A stretch of 64,000 bases of DNA from Bombardia bombarda (lineage: Eukaryota > Ascomycota > Sordariomycetes > Sordariales > Lasiosphaeriaceae). Below the pieces are notes generated by a model. That model searched no databases. It worked only from the letters and a program-made list of their open reading frames with translations, and had not been told where the DNA came from. This document shows, piece by piece, positions 10,840-22,112 of this stretch (its first letter is position 1; each line of letters begins with the position of its first letter). The position numbers were made by a program, and so were the translations under genes. Location of the stretch: the NCBI GenBank assembly GCA_030512295.1, contig JAULSR010000002.1, positions 6,944,001 to 7,008,000 of the forward strand. Reading direction: 5' to 3'.

Positions 10840-11862
10840 ATGACAGGATTCCGAGCTTTCTGCAAACGGGTGTTGCGCCGCTTGTTCGGCCGCCCAACTC
10901 ACGGCAAGCCTGAGACTCCTGCCGAAGAAAACCGGACACCAGCAACAATAACGATAACAACAACAGTTACAGTTACTACTGCACCAGAAACTACTGCACC
11001 AGAAACTACTGCACCAGAAACCACCACACCAACAGCAGCAGCCTCTACTAACATAAACCAAACCCGCAGGACCTCACGAGCGAGCACCCTCCGCCTCCTC
11101 AACAAGCCCCTGCCCCCCCTCCCAGGGCGTCTCTCGCCCGCCACTCTCGGCCAGCTCCTCGCCGTACTCAACAACTCCCCCCTCTCGCACACGCACTACG
11201 CCGTGAGCGGCCTCGCCGCTCTGGCAGCATGGGGCTTTCCGGACCTCCCGCTAGCGCACGTCACCATCATCTGCCCCGAGGCCGACAGGGATGTTATCCT
11301 TGTCTGGGCGCGCGTCGCCGGCTGGTATGTCTACCCGCATCGGCCAGATACCATCGGGGTACCCGTGCCACCCACGGCTGCCATCCGCAAGATCCGCATT
11401 CAGACCGTCTCGGCGGATACGTTTGCGCGTCTCGTTGGATTTGGGGTTGTGGCTGGGCGGGTGCTGGCGTTGCCGGCGCTGCTGGACCAGTACTGCTGGC
11501 ACTACTACTTTAGGTGCGTTCTCCCGCTGGTCGCTCCTCGCTTCTTCTCAGACGCTCGCGCCTTGAGGGACGAGCGCAGGCTCGCGTCGGTGATCTTGTG
11601 GATTCTGAATCGCATGGTTGCTGGCGCGGCTGGGGAGGGACAGGTGCTTGTGCCGGAGGACGTGCCGCATGTAGTGGATGAGCAGTTCCTGGTACCGTTT
11701 CTCAGCAGATATCCGCAAGTGTGGAGTCTGTTGGAGCAGTGCGGGCTGGACGGGGTGGTGCTCCTTGGGGCGTGGACCTGTCGGGAGGTTGTTGAGGGTG
11801 ACGAGTATGGTGAAGACAATACTAGCCTGCTTGTTGAGGTAGGTGTGGTGGATGAGGAGTAG
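10840..11862 (+). CDS. Hypothetical protein, possibly nucleotidyltransferase-like
   Basis: Single-exon frame of 340 aa, starting at an ATG in good context (ACAATGACA). I do not firmly recognise the family. Residues 1-30 are basic. Residues about 35-75 are Thr/Pro/Ala-rich and include three exact copies of a TTAPE pentapeptide encoded by a 15-nt tandem repeat. The remainder looks globular: HYAVSGLAALAAWG followed by HVTIICPEADRDVILVWAR. This resembles fungal hypothetical proteins with a degenerate nucleotidyltransferase-like fold, in which a G-rich turn precedes a strand ending in acidic residues. A catalytic D-x-D pair is not evident, so activity is doubtful. The C-terminus is acidic. Third-position GC bias through the globular part supports a real gene. 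Confidence 0.6.
   Translation: MTGFRAFCKRVLRRLFGRPTHGKPETPAEENRTPATITITTTVTVTTAPETTAPETTAPETTTPTAAASTNINQTRRTSRASTLRLLNKPLPPLPGRLSPATLGQLLAVLNNSPLSHTHYAVSGLAALAAWGFPDLPLAHVTIICPEADRDVILVWARVAGWYVYPHRPDTIGVPVPPTAAIRKIRIQTVSADTFARLVGFGVVAGRVLALPALLDQYCWHYYFRCVLPLVAPRFFSDARALRDERRLASVILWILNRMVAGAAGEGQVLVPEDVPHVVDEQFLVPFLSRYPQVWSLLEQCGLDGVVLLGAWTCREVVEGDEYGEDNTSLLVEVGVVDEE
10975..11019 (+). repeat. 15-nt tandem repeat coding TTAPE x3
   Basis: Three identical consecutive 15-mers (ACTACTGCACCAGAA), in frame within the hypothetical protein. Confidence 0.95.
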
Positions 11863-12368
11863 GTTGATGTCAGCTATAAAAAATGGACTGACTACAACTG
11901 ACTCCTTGATCCTCGTTTAGGCTGTTTCTGTTATCATGCGCGAGCATGGTCTCTAATTTCAAACCCCAAACTCTAGATGTGCACTTGTTCGGACTGTGAC
12001 ATAATCTTATTGAAGCCAAAATCCCAAAGTGACTTGTAAACAAGTGCCATAGGTAGTGAGTAAGCCCCTAGTAAAGCATGCCTCGCTTTTACCCTCCAGC
12101 AAGATGAACTTGATTTGAAGTCTGAGGTCAGCTCGGTCTCTTGATGACATATAACTCACCGGGTGTTCAAACCGAAATCTCGGTGTCTTGAATGATCTGA
12201 TTTTTTATTTCTATGGCTCTCGACAGCAAGGACACCCAAATGCTTGCCAGCTTCACTTCACATTTCATATACAAAACAGAAAACAATGCACCAAAATGCA
12301 ATGAAATCCCATTAACCATCTATGATTCCTTGAGAGTCAACCATGCAAAACCTCATTTCAAGCTCCTC
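11863..12368. other. Convergent intergenic region
   Basis: 506 bp between the hypothetical gene and the 3' end of the AA11 gene on the other strand. AT-richer than its neighbours. No gene seen. Confidence 0.5.
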
Positions 12369-13804
12369 TTAGGTGTTGTGGTGGTAATGTTGGTGAGCAT
12401 GCAAGTGACGCTTCACCTTTGAGATCCTTCCCCCAACACACGTCGTTCCAGCCGCAAGTTGTTGAGGAATAGCAAATCCGTGGTCACATAGTCCCCACAT
12501 TCCGCCGTCGATGCAGATGACTGCACCATCCGGTTGGCATGGTACTTTCTCGTCGTTGGTGGCGGTAGGTGTGGCTCCGGATGATGTTGCAACTGTTGTT
12601 AAGTTGGCGTTGGCAGCAGTAGATGTGGCTCCACATGATGTCGCAACTGCTGTCGAGCTGTCGTTCGCCGTCGCCATCGCCATCGCCGTCACCGTTACCA
12701 CAACAGGACAGGATCCCATGGAAGCGGTCTGTGTGACAGTCGTGGTCGTAGTCACAGTTACAATGGTCTTCGTGCCCATTCCACTGTCGGAAGATGGGCC
12801 CATACTAGCTGTAGGTACAGGGACAACAGTGTTTGAAGGCATCGCAGACTCAGTGTTAGCAATTGTCCGGCTGTCAGCCATAAATGATGGTGTGTTTGAT
12901 GCCGGTGGGATCTGCGAGCAGTAGCTGGGAGATATCTCCTTCGGATCAGTCGGGGGACTGAGAATTCGTCCATGTTTACCGGGGTTGGGATAGTTGACAA
13001 TCATGGACTGGCCCAAGACACAGTAGGGGTTATTTGGAATTTCTTGAATGGGAACATTCGCGACAAAGATGTCGGGCAAGTCATCGATCTGCTTCTGATC
13101 ACCCGTGCCTCCAGTGATGTTGATGGGAGCACAGTTCCTGTCAGGTCATCAGCAACACGTCATGAGCTTGATCAGAGTGGGCTAGAATTACTCACATATA
13201 CATCTCCCTGTTTCCGAGTTTGTTGAACCATGTCCATGCGAAAGTAGCAAGGCCGTTTTTAAGGCTGGTTGCTTAATCTTAGAAACTTGCAAGACTCCGC
13301 ATATCTCATGTCAACTTACAAACTAGGAATCGGGACCAGGAACTGTCGAACACAATCAACGTCATGGTCGTTGCCGCAGTGATGGCCGTCATCGCGACCT
13401 CGGATATCACTTCCGACGGAGTCTATGTTCTTGGTCTCGTTCGTATAAACCGCTGGGCAACCGCCGATGATGCTGTAAATGGTCTTGAATGTGGCAGACG
13501 TGTTCCAGCCTCCGACTGTTGGGTCGTCATACGAAATGCTGAACTGGCATGAGCCACCGCCATGTAACGCGGTTCCAGTAAAGTTGACGAGTGTCGCACC
13601 GCCTGCCTGAACATCGGTTCGGACATCTACCCCGTACCTGTTCTGGCAGGGAAACAGATACTCCGCGCCGTTCAACGGAGACAACTGGAGAAATGGCTGG
13701 CTGTTCAAGTTGTAGGAGGGTGGAAGATTCATAACAACGTGGCCACGTACTCCTTGAATCAGCAGGGGCGCAATCAGCGTTGTGGGAAGAATGTTGCGAA
13801 GCAT
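12369..13804 (-). CDS. Secreted AA11-type lytic polysaccharide monooxygenase with C-terminal X278-like module
   Basis: Copper-dependent monooxygenase of the AA11 class, whose known members oxidise chitin. Exons 13804-13320, 13264-13196 and 13137-12369 give 440 aa; introns are 55 and 58 nt. The ATG at 13804 gives a 21-residue signal peptide with predicted cleavage exactly before His22, which then becomes the N-terminal histidine of the copper brace. The second brace histidine is His81 in ALHGGGSCQ, position 60 of the mature chain. Tyr184 in NREMYMNC is the likely axial ligand. The catalytic domain ends near ITGGTG. A Ser/Thr/Ala-rich linker of over 100 residues (TVTTTTTVTQT) follows, then a Cys module (CQPDGAVICIDGG, WGLCDHG) resembling the X278 module attached to other AA11 enzymes. 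The last residues form an unusual His-rich tail (HLHAHQHYHH). Confidence 0.87.
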
Positions 13805-14880
13805 CGATTTGGCTGTCGCGTGCCGTTGATGATTTCCCCGGATAGTGATGCTTGACGCGGCGCTAGAAATCAAACTAATATCAGAATATAACGCGAGGTC
13901 CAGCAAGGTATAATTCGAGATATGCGGGGTTGGAATGGAATTTATGAGGAAGAAATGCCCTGGAATATTTCAGGGAGCTCTAAAAATACTGTACCCAGCA
14001 ATGCATTTAGTCACACGAGCCTGGAAGAGGTCGTGTTGCGGAAGGTGCGAACTGAAGGTGTGGATTTGTGATTTGTGGGTCAACTGAATGGAACGGCAAC
14101 CACTGGCAGTGCCCATTTGCTATGCCAGGCCCCGTCCTTGCCGTTGCGCCGGTGACACGCAGACGAGATGAAAGTACAGTGATGTGGGTGGCAAGTGGGT
14201 AAGCAAGATAAATAACAGTCTTGGGCTAAAAAGTTTATATAATACCCAAGCAGCAGTTACCAGGTCTTTATTAACACGACATTGCACGGATAAGTACTCA
14301 TCGACGTTGATCATAGAGGGGTGGCTGACTCAAACGTTGTCCCTGGTACCAGGCAAACATTTTCCTCTTCGAAACGTTTGTTTGTGTCACACTGTGCTTG
14401 TTTAAGGGCAGCATTCTTTTAAGCTAGTCAGTCCTACCAAGACTGTTTCGGCTAGCTGCTCATTTGCCGCCTGCCCGACAATGGATGTTAACCTCAATAC
14501 ACAGACCGATATGCTAGGGCATGACTAACTTGTGATCAATAAGGTGCTATTGAACACAAGAGGTTCATAACTACATGGTAGGTCATAACAACATCACATT
14601 ATTAAGGAACATGAACATAAAGTATCAAGTTATTTTTAACATTCCAAGTGCACCTTGTAATCTAACGACTTCTAAACTCTTCTGGGTATACTTCTCCAAA
14701 CGATAATGAAATCCAAAATCCATCACACAAAACAAAAACAGCTCGAAAGCGGCTGGTAATCGTAAAGCCGGTTTGATATCCCTGGCCATCACTACCAGCC
14801 CACCCCACCCCCCGTATTATCCTGTCCTGGGTTGATCATCGATCGTAGCTCAATCCGACTACCCAACGCCGATTTCGTCA
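13805..14880. other. Intergenic region upstream of the AA11 gene
   Basis: About 1.08 kb between the AA11 start and the stop of the MFS gene on the same strand. It should contain the AA11 promoter near 13805-14300. No coding frame or RNA gene recognised. Confidence 0.5.
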
Positions 14881-16718
14881 TTACTCATGATGAGAGCGAC
14901 CAGGTACTCCTAAACGCTCCTTGTCAAGAGCATCGTTGCTGCTGTTTGCAATCTGCTCGCTCGAACCCTTCTCTTCCTGATCCCGAAGTCTCCGTCCTGC
15001 AGCAGTCTGTGTGGTCGAGTCTATGAGACCATAGCGAATTGCATACGTCTCAATCTCCTCGGGTTGGAGGTGTGGCAGATCCTCGGCAGCCTTGACGTAT
15101 GAGATTTTCTCGACGTAGCCCTTGGCAAAGATAATATCAATCTCCTCAAGTGACCGCCTGGCTGTCTCGGGGTAGAAGAAGTAGATGATGGGGATGAACA
15201 AAGCATTGACCGCGGCAAAGAAGACGTAGGTCCCCCAGCTGATGTTGCTGATCATAATTGGCGTCACCATGACGACCAGGAAGTTGAACAGCCAGTTGGT
15301 GCATGTGCTGACCGCGTTGGCCTTGGCGCGAGTCTTGATCGGGCTCAGCTCAGCTGGATAGAGCCACGGGAGGGGAAGCCAAGTCGCGCCAAAGAACGCG
15401 ATATAGGTGAACAGGCCGACGGCAGCGCCGCGAGCTGTCATCTTATCGCCCGGGATCAGGCAGGCGAAGACGATAACCATACTGAGCATCTGTCCTACAG
15501 TTCCGTACAAAAACAGGCGTCGCCGACCAACACGCTCGATGGCAAACCATGATACTGTGGCGAATATCGAGTAAACAATCATGTTGATTCCTCCGAGTAG
15601 GAGACTCATGCTGTGGCTTTCACCAATCGACTTCTCAAACAGGATGGGGAAATCTGTCGTTATTTTGGTTAACTCAAGCGCTGACTGAATAAGTCGGGGG
15701 AGGGTAACTCACAGTAGATGACCGCGTTACATCCGCCAATCTGCTGCATCAGCTGCGAGCTAGAGCCCAGCAACATGCGCCGGAAATGCTGGGTCTTGCC
15801 ACCCGTGAACAGAGCTTTGACGGGTGTGCTCTTCTGACCGTAACCGCCGGAAGCGTGCAAGGACTCGACAATAAGCTTGCGCTCCAGAAGGGTCTCGGGG
15901 CCCTCGATCTCGTAGCCGCGGAGGGCAGCGATGACCTTGTCGGCTTCGGCAGTGCGTTCGTGGCTCAGGAGCCATCTTGGCGACTCGGGAAGGAAGAACA
16001 TAGGGATGGAAATGAGGAGAGCGAAGATGAGCTGGAAAGCGATGGGGAAGCGCCACACAAGATCGGGGCTGCCGTAGGACGCGCCGTAGTCGATCCAGTA
16101 TGCGATCAGGGTTCCAAAGGCGATGGTGCTACCCTCGATGCAGATGAGCAGACCACGGTTCGAGGTTTTGCTGCACTCGGCTGTGGTGGTTGGCTGGTTA
16201 GCACACTATGCTGCGTGGGGGCTTTGGTATCCGATGATGCTCACCTTGATAGGTAGGAATGGTGCTCGTGTTGATACCGTTCCCAACACCCATAACCACT
16301 CTGCCGACAATGAACTGTGCCAACGGCGTCGAGCCCAGCTGCGGGGTCACTTGTATGATAACTCCCGCCATCATGATAATACCACCCAGAATCATGGCCT
16401 TGCGCCGGCCCAGAAGGTCACCAACAGCGAGGATGAACATTGCGCCCATCAAACAGCCAATCTCGTAGATGGCTGTCACGGTCCCTTGCATGGTCGAGTT
16501 GTCTCGAGTCGCTTCAAAGACATTGTTAAAGGCGGGGGCGGTGATGATACCGCTCATAACACTGGAGAGGCGTCATCAGCAGGGCTCATGGCGAAGAGGA
16601 CAAGAAACAAATCTCACCCTTGATCATAGCCGAAAAGGAGAAAGCCCGTCGTCGCGACTGATGAAACGGCCATAGAGAGGGGCCTCCCCGAGAGGCCCAT
16701 GTATGTTGGTGGCGCCAT
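14881..16718 (-). CDS. MFS sugar transporter (HXT/monosaccharide type)
   Basis: Proton-coupled or facilitative hexose-family transporter of the plasma membrane. Exons 16718-16618, 16561-16245, 16180-15713 and 15653-14881 encode 552 aa; introns of 56, 64 and 59 nt have consensus GTGAG donors. Sugar-porter signatures are all present: LFGYDQGVMSG in helix 1, GDLLGRRKAM in the first cytosolic loop, PESPRWLL after helix 6, the QQIGGCNAVIYY motif in helix 7 and PETARRSLEEID after helix 12. The C-terminal cytosolic tail is long and charged (EEIETYAIRYGLID). The conserved QQxxGxNxxxYY motif favours a monosaccharide substrate, but the exact sugar cannot be read from sequence. A 3.4-kb gene-free region lies upstream of its start. 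Confidence 0.9.
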
Positions 16719-19700
16719 GATTGCTGGTTTTGCGCAAGACAGCAGTCGAGTTGATGGTTCAAAACTGTAAACTGGACCTAAATCCGGAATGAGGACTGCC
16801 CTTTATATCAACGCGATCAGGTGCCGGGGGCGATAGCCGATATAGAATGCGACAAGGGACGGCAAGGGGGACCGAGTAGAACAGATATCGAGAATGGATC
16901 AAGGAATCGACCGCAGTGAACCGGCGTCAGCCATCGTGGAGAATAGCGTGCGTTTTACTCCATATTACCACGAGAATGTAGCATCCACCCACAGTGTGCC
17001 CTAATGCTGTGGTGTAATCCGAGGTGGAGGGAGAAACGGCAACTGGGAAGAAGCAAAGCTTGCGCAGGGAACGTCCGCGGGGTCGGTTGCAAGTGCAACA
17101 TGGTTTCTGACTATTCAGGATGTGATCACCGGTCACCGGCGTGCAAATCCTTCCTTGAAACGGTTTGCAGCCGTGCGTGCGTGTGTAACGTCGTACTTGT
17201 TCCTCGCTGTAAACCAAATGGCCAGACGGCTTGAGGCGGCGCCATTGGCTCCCATTGAGGCTCACTAGAGGCTCCACGCAGCGTGGGGAATGAAGTCATC
17301 GCAGGATTGGTATCGGAGGGTTTTCTTGGATGGGGTTGATGGCGCCAAGAACCGAGAACGTCCGCGGTTTGTCCGGTTGAACTGGTCTTGCTCTGTTGAA
17401 TACTAGTGTGCTAACAGATATGATGCTACACATCACTGAGTAATGCTAAGCATCGATGTTGTTCTACTCTTTTTCCTTTTTACCTCAATTCAGGGTATTA
17501 CGGGGTATGTGGGGCATGTGGGTATCTTGCCCTATGCCATGGCGGCCAAACCCTTGATTTTCGATCACCACTGAAAATCATCTTTGCTCTTAAATGTGGA
17601 CCACTAACATGGGACGAGATACTGTTTAATACACGCGATAAGTCGCTTCACTGTAGGAAAATTCGCTTCAATTTTTTTGCGAGACAACAATTCAGACGCC
17701 TAAATTGAGCGATTGAAAACATCTCTGAAGCCGTAACCCCCCGCACAGGATCGTTACGGTGGGTGGGTCTTAGGATCTCCCCTCCCATCACGCGCCCATC
17801 GCGGGGAAAAGAGCCACCTGCGAATAAGTCCGCGAGTCGCGACTCATTTTCACAGCACACGACCATTCACCATACCGAATGGTGGAATAAAACAAAGCTC
17901 ACAAAAAATTGTTCCCGCTGTCACTCCATTCAGTTGAAACAAATGGATCAGCATGGAGTCTAACCTTATTGCACATTCGAGCTAAGCAAAAGTAGCAAGG
18001 GGATCCAGGCCCTGTGTCGTCATCCGCAATCGCACCCCACATCTGTTTCCTGGAGACTCCGACTTTTCTCCAAGTTCCGGGCAATCCACGGCCTCGGAAA
18101 CCGCACAAGTTCGGCCAAGCCGACCGCGAACTAACCAGTGATCAACATTTCTCTAATTACTACGACGGCATTACTTTCACGTGAAATCGCACAGTGGTCC
18201 AGCGATGCATTTGTATTCTTCATTAACTACGTACCTACCTAGACTAACGCTTGCTACGCTAGGAACAAATTCTTTCGCGAATGAGGCGCCTGGGACCAAG
18301 AACCAAAACACACATCTGGGGCCGCTGACCTTCAAACGTCATTGGGAGTCTAGTGCATCCGTTACTGAAATTGCGCTAAATTGATGGAGACCCTGAAATC
18401 TTTGTTTTGACCTCGTTCTCTCACCGTGAAATCCACCTCGGAGAAGAAAAAAAAGAGGAGAGCATACGGCGGTCAGCCAGCCCCTGACCCACAACTACCA
18501 GCAACGACCTATGGCATGTGTTCGCGGCACATCAGCCAAGAACTCAAGAGTCATGAAATTCGGGGCTTCTTTCGGCATCCGGCACCTACATCCTAATGGA
18601 CGGATATCGAGCCTCCCGTCTGAAGAGTAGGCTCGATCTCTCATTGGGCATGAGAACAACTCTCATACGCTATTGGCGGCAACCCTTGGATGCTGACTTG
18701 AGTGCTGCGCGTTACGGGCTGAATCGGCATGTTCAATTTGATTAGCGAGACTAGCTCCGGTGGTGTCTGCGGCTTCCGGCATCCAGTATTCTACTTTCGA
18801 ATCCCGAGTGGGGGTCCCGGTCTTTGCCCGAAATATACCTATATATATTTACGCCGCGCTTCCAGGAAAGCTTTCCCTGCTACGTGGTTCCTACCTCAGA
18901 AGATCGTGGCGCTTTGAGCGTGCTTAACAAACTCAACAAGCAGCTGCGCGCAGTTGCGGAGACACTTGGAGGCGATGCGACCTCTGACCTGACACTGATG
19001 CTGGTGTCATATTCAACGGCAAGAACTTATCCTTAAACTGCTAACTTACACCCCCTTTTTATCTTCATTGTTCTTCTCATTTTCTCCCTTCCTCTCATCC
19101 CATCGGATCTGCTTCTTTCTTTTAATTTGGCACCTTGGTAAACAAAAGTACGGTCCCGATTTGGTGCAAGCTTCAGCTCCAAATTGGTTAGCAGGACTGC
19201 AGTCAGATCAAGTGGGAGCATACGTCTGCTTATGCTTAAACATGCACAGTTGTCATATCTCACCCTTTCCGCCAGCCTCATTCTTGGCCAAGTGTATAAG
19301 CTGAGATGTTTATCCAGGTCCAGACCTATAATCTGTTAATCGCTCCAAACACCCATGTTCTCCTTAACTAAAAAAAAAAAAGTTCTGCGAGGGGTACGGA
19401 GCCAGCTGGGTCAATCAGAGTCGGCTTATTCTGCAGATCTCCTGCTGTGTAGCCTCCGTGTTGGTGTCAAAGTCTTGGCATCCCGAATGCTACCATGATG
19501 CTGGCGACTGCTGACTGTACCGGTCTGTATGCTCAAGATGCACAATCAGCATGAATGCCATAGATGACCGCCGTTCAGTTGCCTCAAAGTAGCACTGTGT
19601 AGAAAACAACGACCCAAACCATATGCAGTGAACCCTCGTCTATATCCCGGGCTCGCTATCAGAACCTAGCACCAATGTAGTTGAGATGGGTGGGTCAGCG

Positions 19701-20172
19701 GCCGGGCTAGCGAAGAGGGATTCCGTCCCCGTTGGCCCAAGACCCTCCAGGAGCACGGGAAGACTACCTAGGTACTAGACCAGTGACTAGTTGCTGTCAC
19801 CTAAAGAAAGCACCTGCAGCCAACAAATCTCAAGATGACAGCCAGCCATCACAAACGCCGCAAGATTGCATCAAACAGAGTACCCTACACTCCCAACAGA
19901 AGACCGAGGAGTAGCATGGTGTAATACTAGTACCCCGCCAAGAGCCCAAGGAGCGGATGAGGTTGTAGCACCTTGACTAGGGGCGCTTATAATATCTAGG
20001 GGTCGTGCCTGCCCTTCAGAGGACGGTTTCGATTATCGAACCACGTCTGTTCAAGATTTCAAATCAAGGAATGAAAGCACGAGTTCCTCCACCGCCAAAA
20101 CCAGAAGGCACTTTATTTCTCTTCCCGAATCTACGCTAGTTACTCAGCTATATTGGCCGCCAAGCTTCCACA
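16719..20172. other. Gene-poor 3.4-kb region
   Basis: Both flanking genes are transcribed outward, so it contains their promoters. All frames are short and lack splice-compatible partners or recognisable motifs. There is a poly(A) tract at 19370-19381 and no evident transposon ends or long repeats. I see no gene, although a non-coding RNA cannot be excluded. Confidence 0.5.
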
Positions 20173-21458
20173 ATGCGATTTCATATTTCTCCAATCCAAG
20201 AAGGTGGTACCCGAGTGTTGTTCCGACCACTCGTGTCCCAATTGGCAAGGTAGGTCTTTCTCCGGCATATGGTGATCATTTTGCGCTGCTTATATCTCTT
20301 TCTAACTTCATCTTCTTCCACATTAGGCGCCAATATACTGTTCCTCCGGGCAAGATTGCCAAGGCATATCCTCAAGCCGAGGCAACGATAGAGAACCACA
20401 CCATGGGCCACTCGCTGCCCCGATATCTCGAGATGAAGGTACACCAGGCTGTCCTCGAGCGGCCCTACGACGAGATCACCGTGCTTGGTGCGCACCAGAG
20501 ATCCACTCCCTCAATAATATTCAAAGGCGAGAAGCGCGATAAGCCATTCAACTGGCAGCGGCCAACTGCCCGCGTCAGCCCCAATGGCAAGCATCTATAT
20601 GTCGAGTGTTTCCCCGGATATGCTCACGTCGAGCACTATGCCGAGATCATTGCCACCTACCTCGGAATACTCCAGCGACAGGAGGGAGTCAACACAGACA
20701 GGCTGACACATCCCTCCAAGGTGTCTTTCCAGCCGACATCATGCTCTGACACGCAAAAGACCCTGCTCGAAAACACCAACCTTAAAGATCTCCCGGAAGG
20801 TATCGATACCGTCATACTGGGCCACGTGGACCGCCTGGAAAAGCTTACGGGAAAGGTCGACTGGGCGCAGACTGAGCATCAGTGCTGCAGTTGGGTCGTG
20901 CGCAAGTTCAACGGCCGCAAGGTAGCCTTTGTCGGCTTCAGGCCAAACTTCTGGGGCGACATCAGCGGCGAGGTTGTCCATTTCCTCGCGTCGCGGCGCG
21001 GCGTCAAGGAGGTCATCTACCTCGGCAAGCTAGGGAGCGTCAAGAAGGGGGTGAGGCCCAACACCTACCTGGCCACGGGCGGGCAATCGCTCGTGCACGG
21101 CCAGGTCGTGGAGTGGGACAACACGCTGTCGGGTTCGGCTGCCCGCGTAGGTGGGGACTACGTGACTCCCGGAAACCACATGGTGGTGAGGAGTGTCTTG
21201 CACGAGACCAAGGATTGGCTGGCCTCGCTGCACAGCTCGGTCGACTTCATCGATCCAGAGATCGGAATGATGGGCCAAGCGGCGGTGAAGAGCGGGATCA
21301 GGTATGGGTACCTGCACATCATCTCGGATAATGTGGCGGAGAAATATGCAGAGGATCTCTCGAATGAGAGGCAACGCAGCGTCTTGGAGCGAAGAGCAAA
21401 GCTGTATGATGTGGTGCAGGACGTGTTGGGACACCACCTTTCCAGGCCTGTTGTCTGA
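20173..21458 (+). CDS. Nucleoside-phosphorylase-like hypothetical protein
   Basis: Exons 20173-20249 and 20327-21458 (intron GTAGGT...TTAG, 77 nt) encode 402 aa. The early ATG is supported because exon 1 joins in frame (LARRQYTVPPGK). I do not recognise an assigned function. The C-terminal half has the pattern of the nucleoside phosphorylase (PNP/UDP) fold: VAFVGFRPNFWGDISGE, then VIYLGKLGS and LATGGQSLV. Further on, DPEIGMMGQAAVKSGIRYG followed by LHIISDN parallels the E-x-AA...ISD nucleoside-binding strand of phosphorylases. The N-terminal half contains YVECFPGYAHVEHYAEIIATYL, which I cannot assign. An Arg-rich, Gln-containing N-terminus (VLFRPLVSQLARRQ) could be a mitochondrial presequence, but this is weak. 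A (TTTTC)n repeat lies just past the stop. Confidence 0.7.
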
Positions 21459-21473
21459 AGGGTTGTAATTGGC

Positions 21474-21546
21474 TTTTCTTTTCTTTTCTTTTCTTTTCTT
21501 TTCTTTTCTTTTCTTTTCTTTTCTTTTCTTTTCTTTTCTTTTCTTT
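21474..21546 (+). repeat. (TTTTC)14 microsatellite in the 3' flank
   Basis: About fourteen TTTTC units begin 15 nt after the stop codon at 21456-21458, so they probably lie in the 3' UTR, followed by more T-rich sequence. Confidence 0.95.
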
Positions 21547-22112
21547 ATTTTTTTGTTCTTTTTTTCTCACCAATACACACAGCTCACACACATCGCCGCG
21601 TCAGAGCAGGAAACGAGCTGCGGTGTATAAAGACTCTTTCAGGAGGCGTCGTTGTCTCAGAATTAGTTCAAAAAAACCCATGCGGGCGGGAAAACAGCAA
21701 GGTGGGCGACTATTGGCAAGTCAAACTGACTTGTCGACGCCACATCGGTAACCTCGGAAGCGGGATAGACCATAGGGTTATACTGGTCGAGAAAACAATG
21801 TACTGTACGAAGTACACACCAACAGCTCACGACCTGTCATCTTGCTCACACCATCCACGGCTTGGCACTGCGGGCCATCGGTTTGTATTGCCAAACAGAG
21901 ACATCATCAGCCATGATTTAGTCCAGTAAAACAAGAATTTTTCATATCAGGATGACGTGGATATTTTTTCCACTGCCAAGTACGTACCTTTCTGGTAATA
22001 ATCGAAGATGTGGTTGTTCAGACATAATCCAAGATGTTACGGTCGAGCCTGAGATGTTGTGGAAGCAAATGGAAGAGTTTGGTTTGTTTGTTTTCAAATC
22101 GCCTCAATTAGT
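21547..22112. other. Convergent intergenic region
   Basis: About 570 bp between converging genes. AT-rich tracts near 21930-21970; no gene or structured element recognised. Confidence 0.5.
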
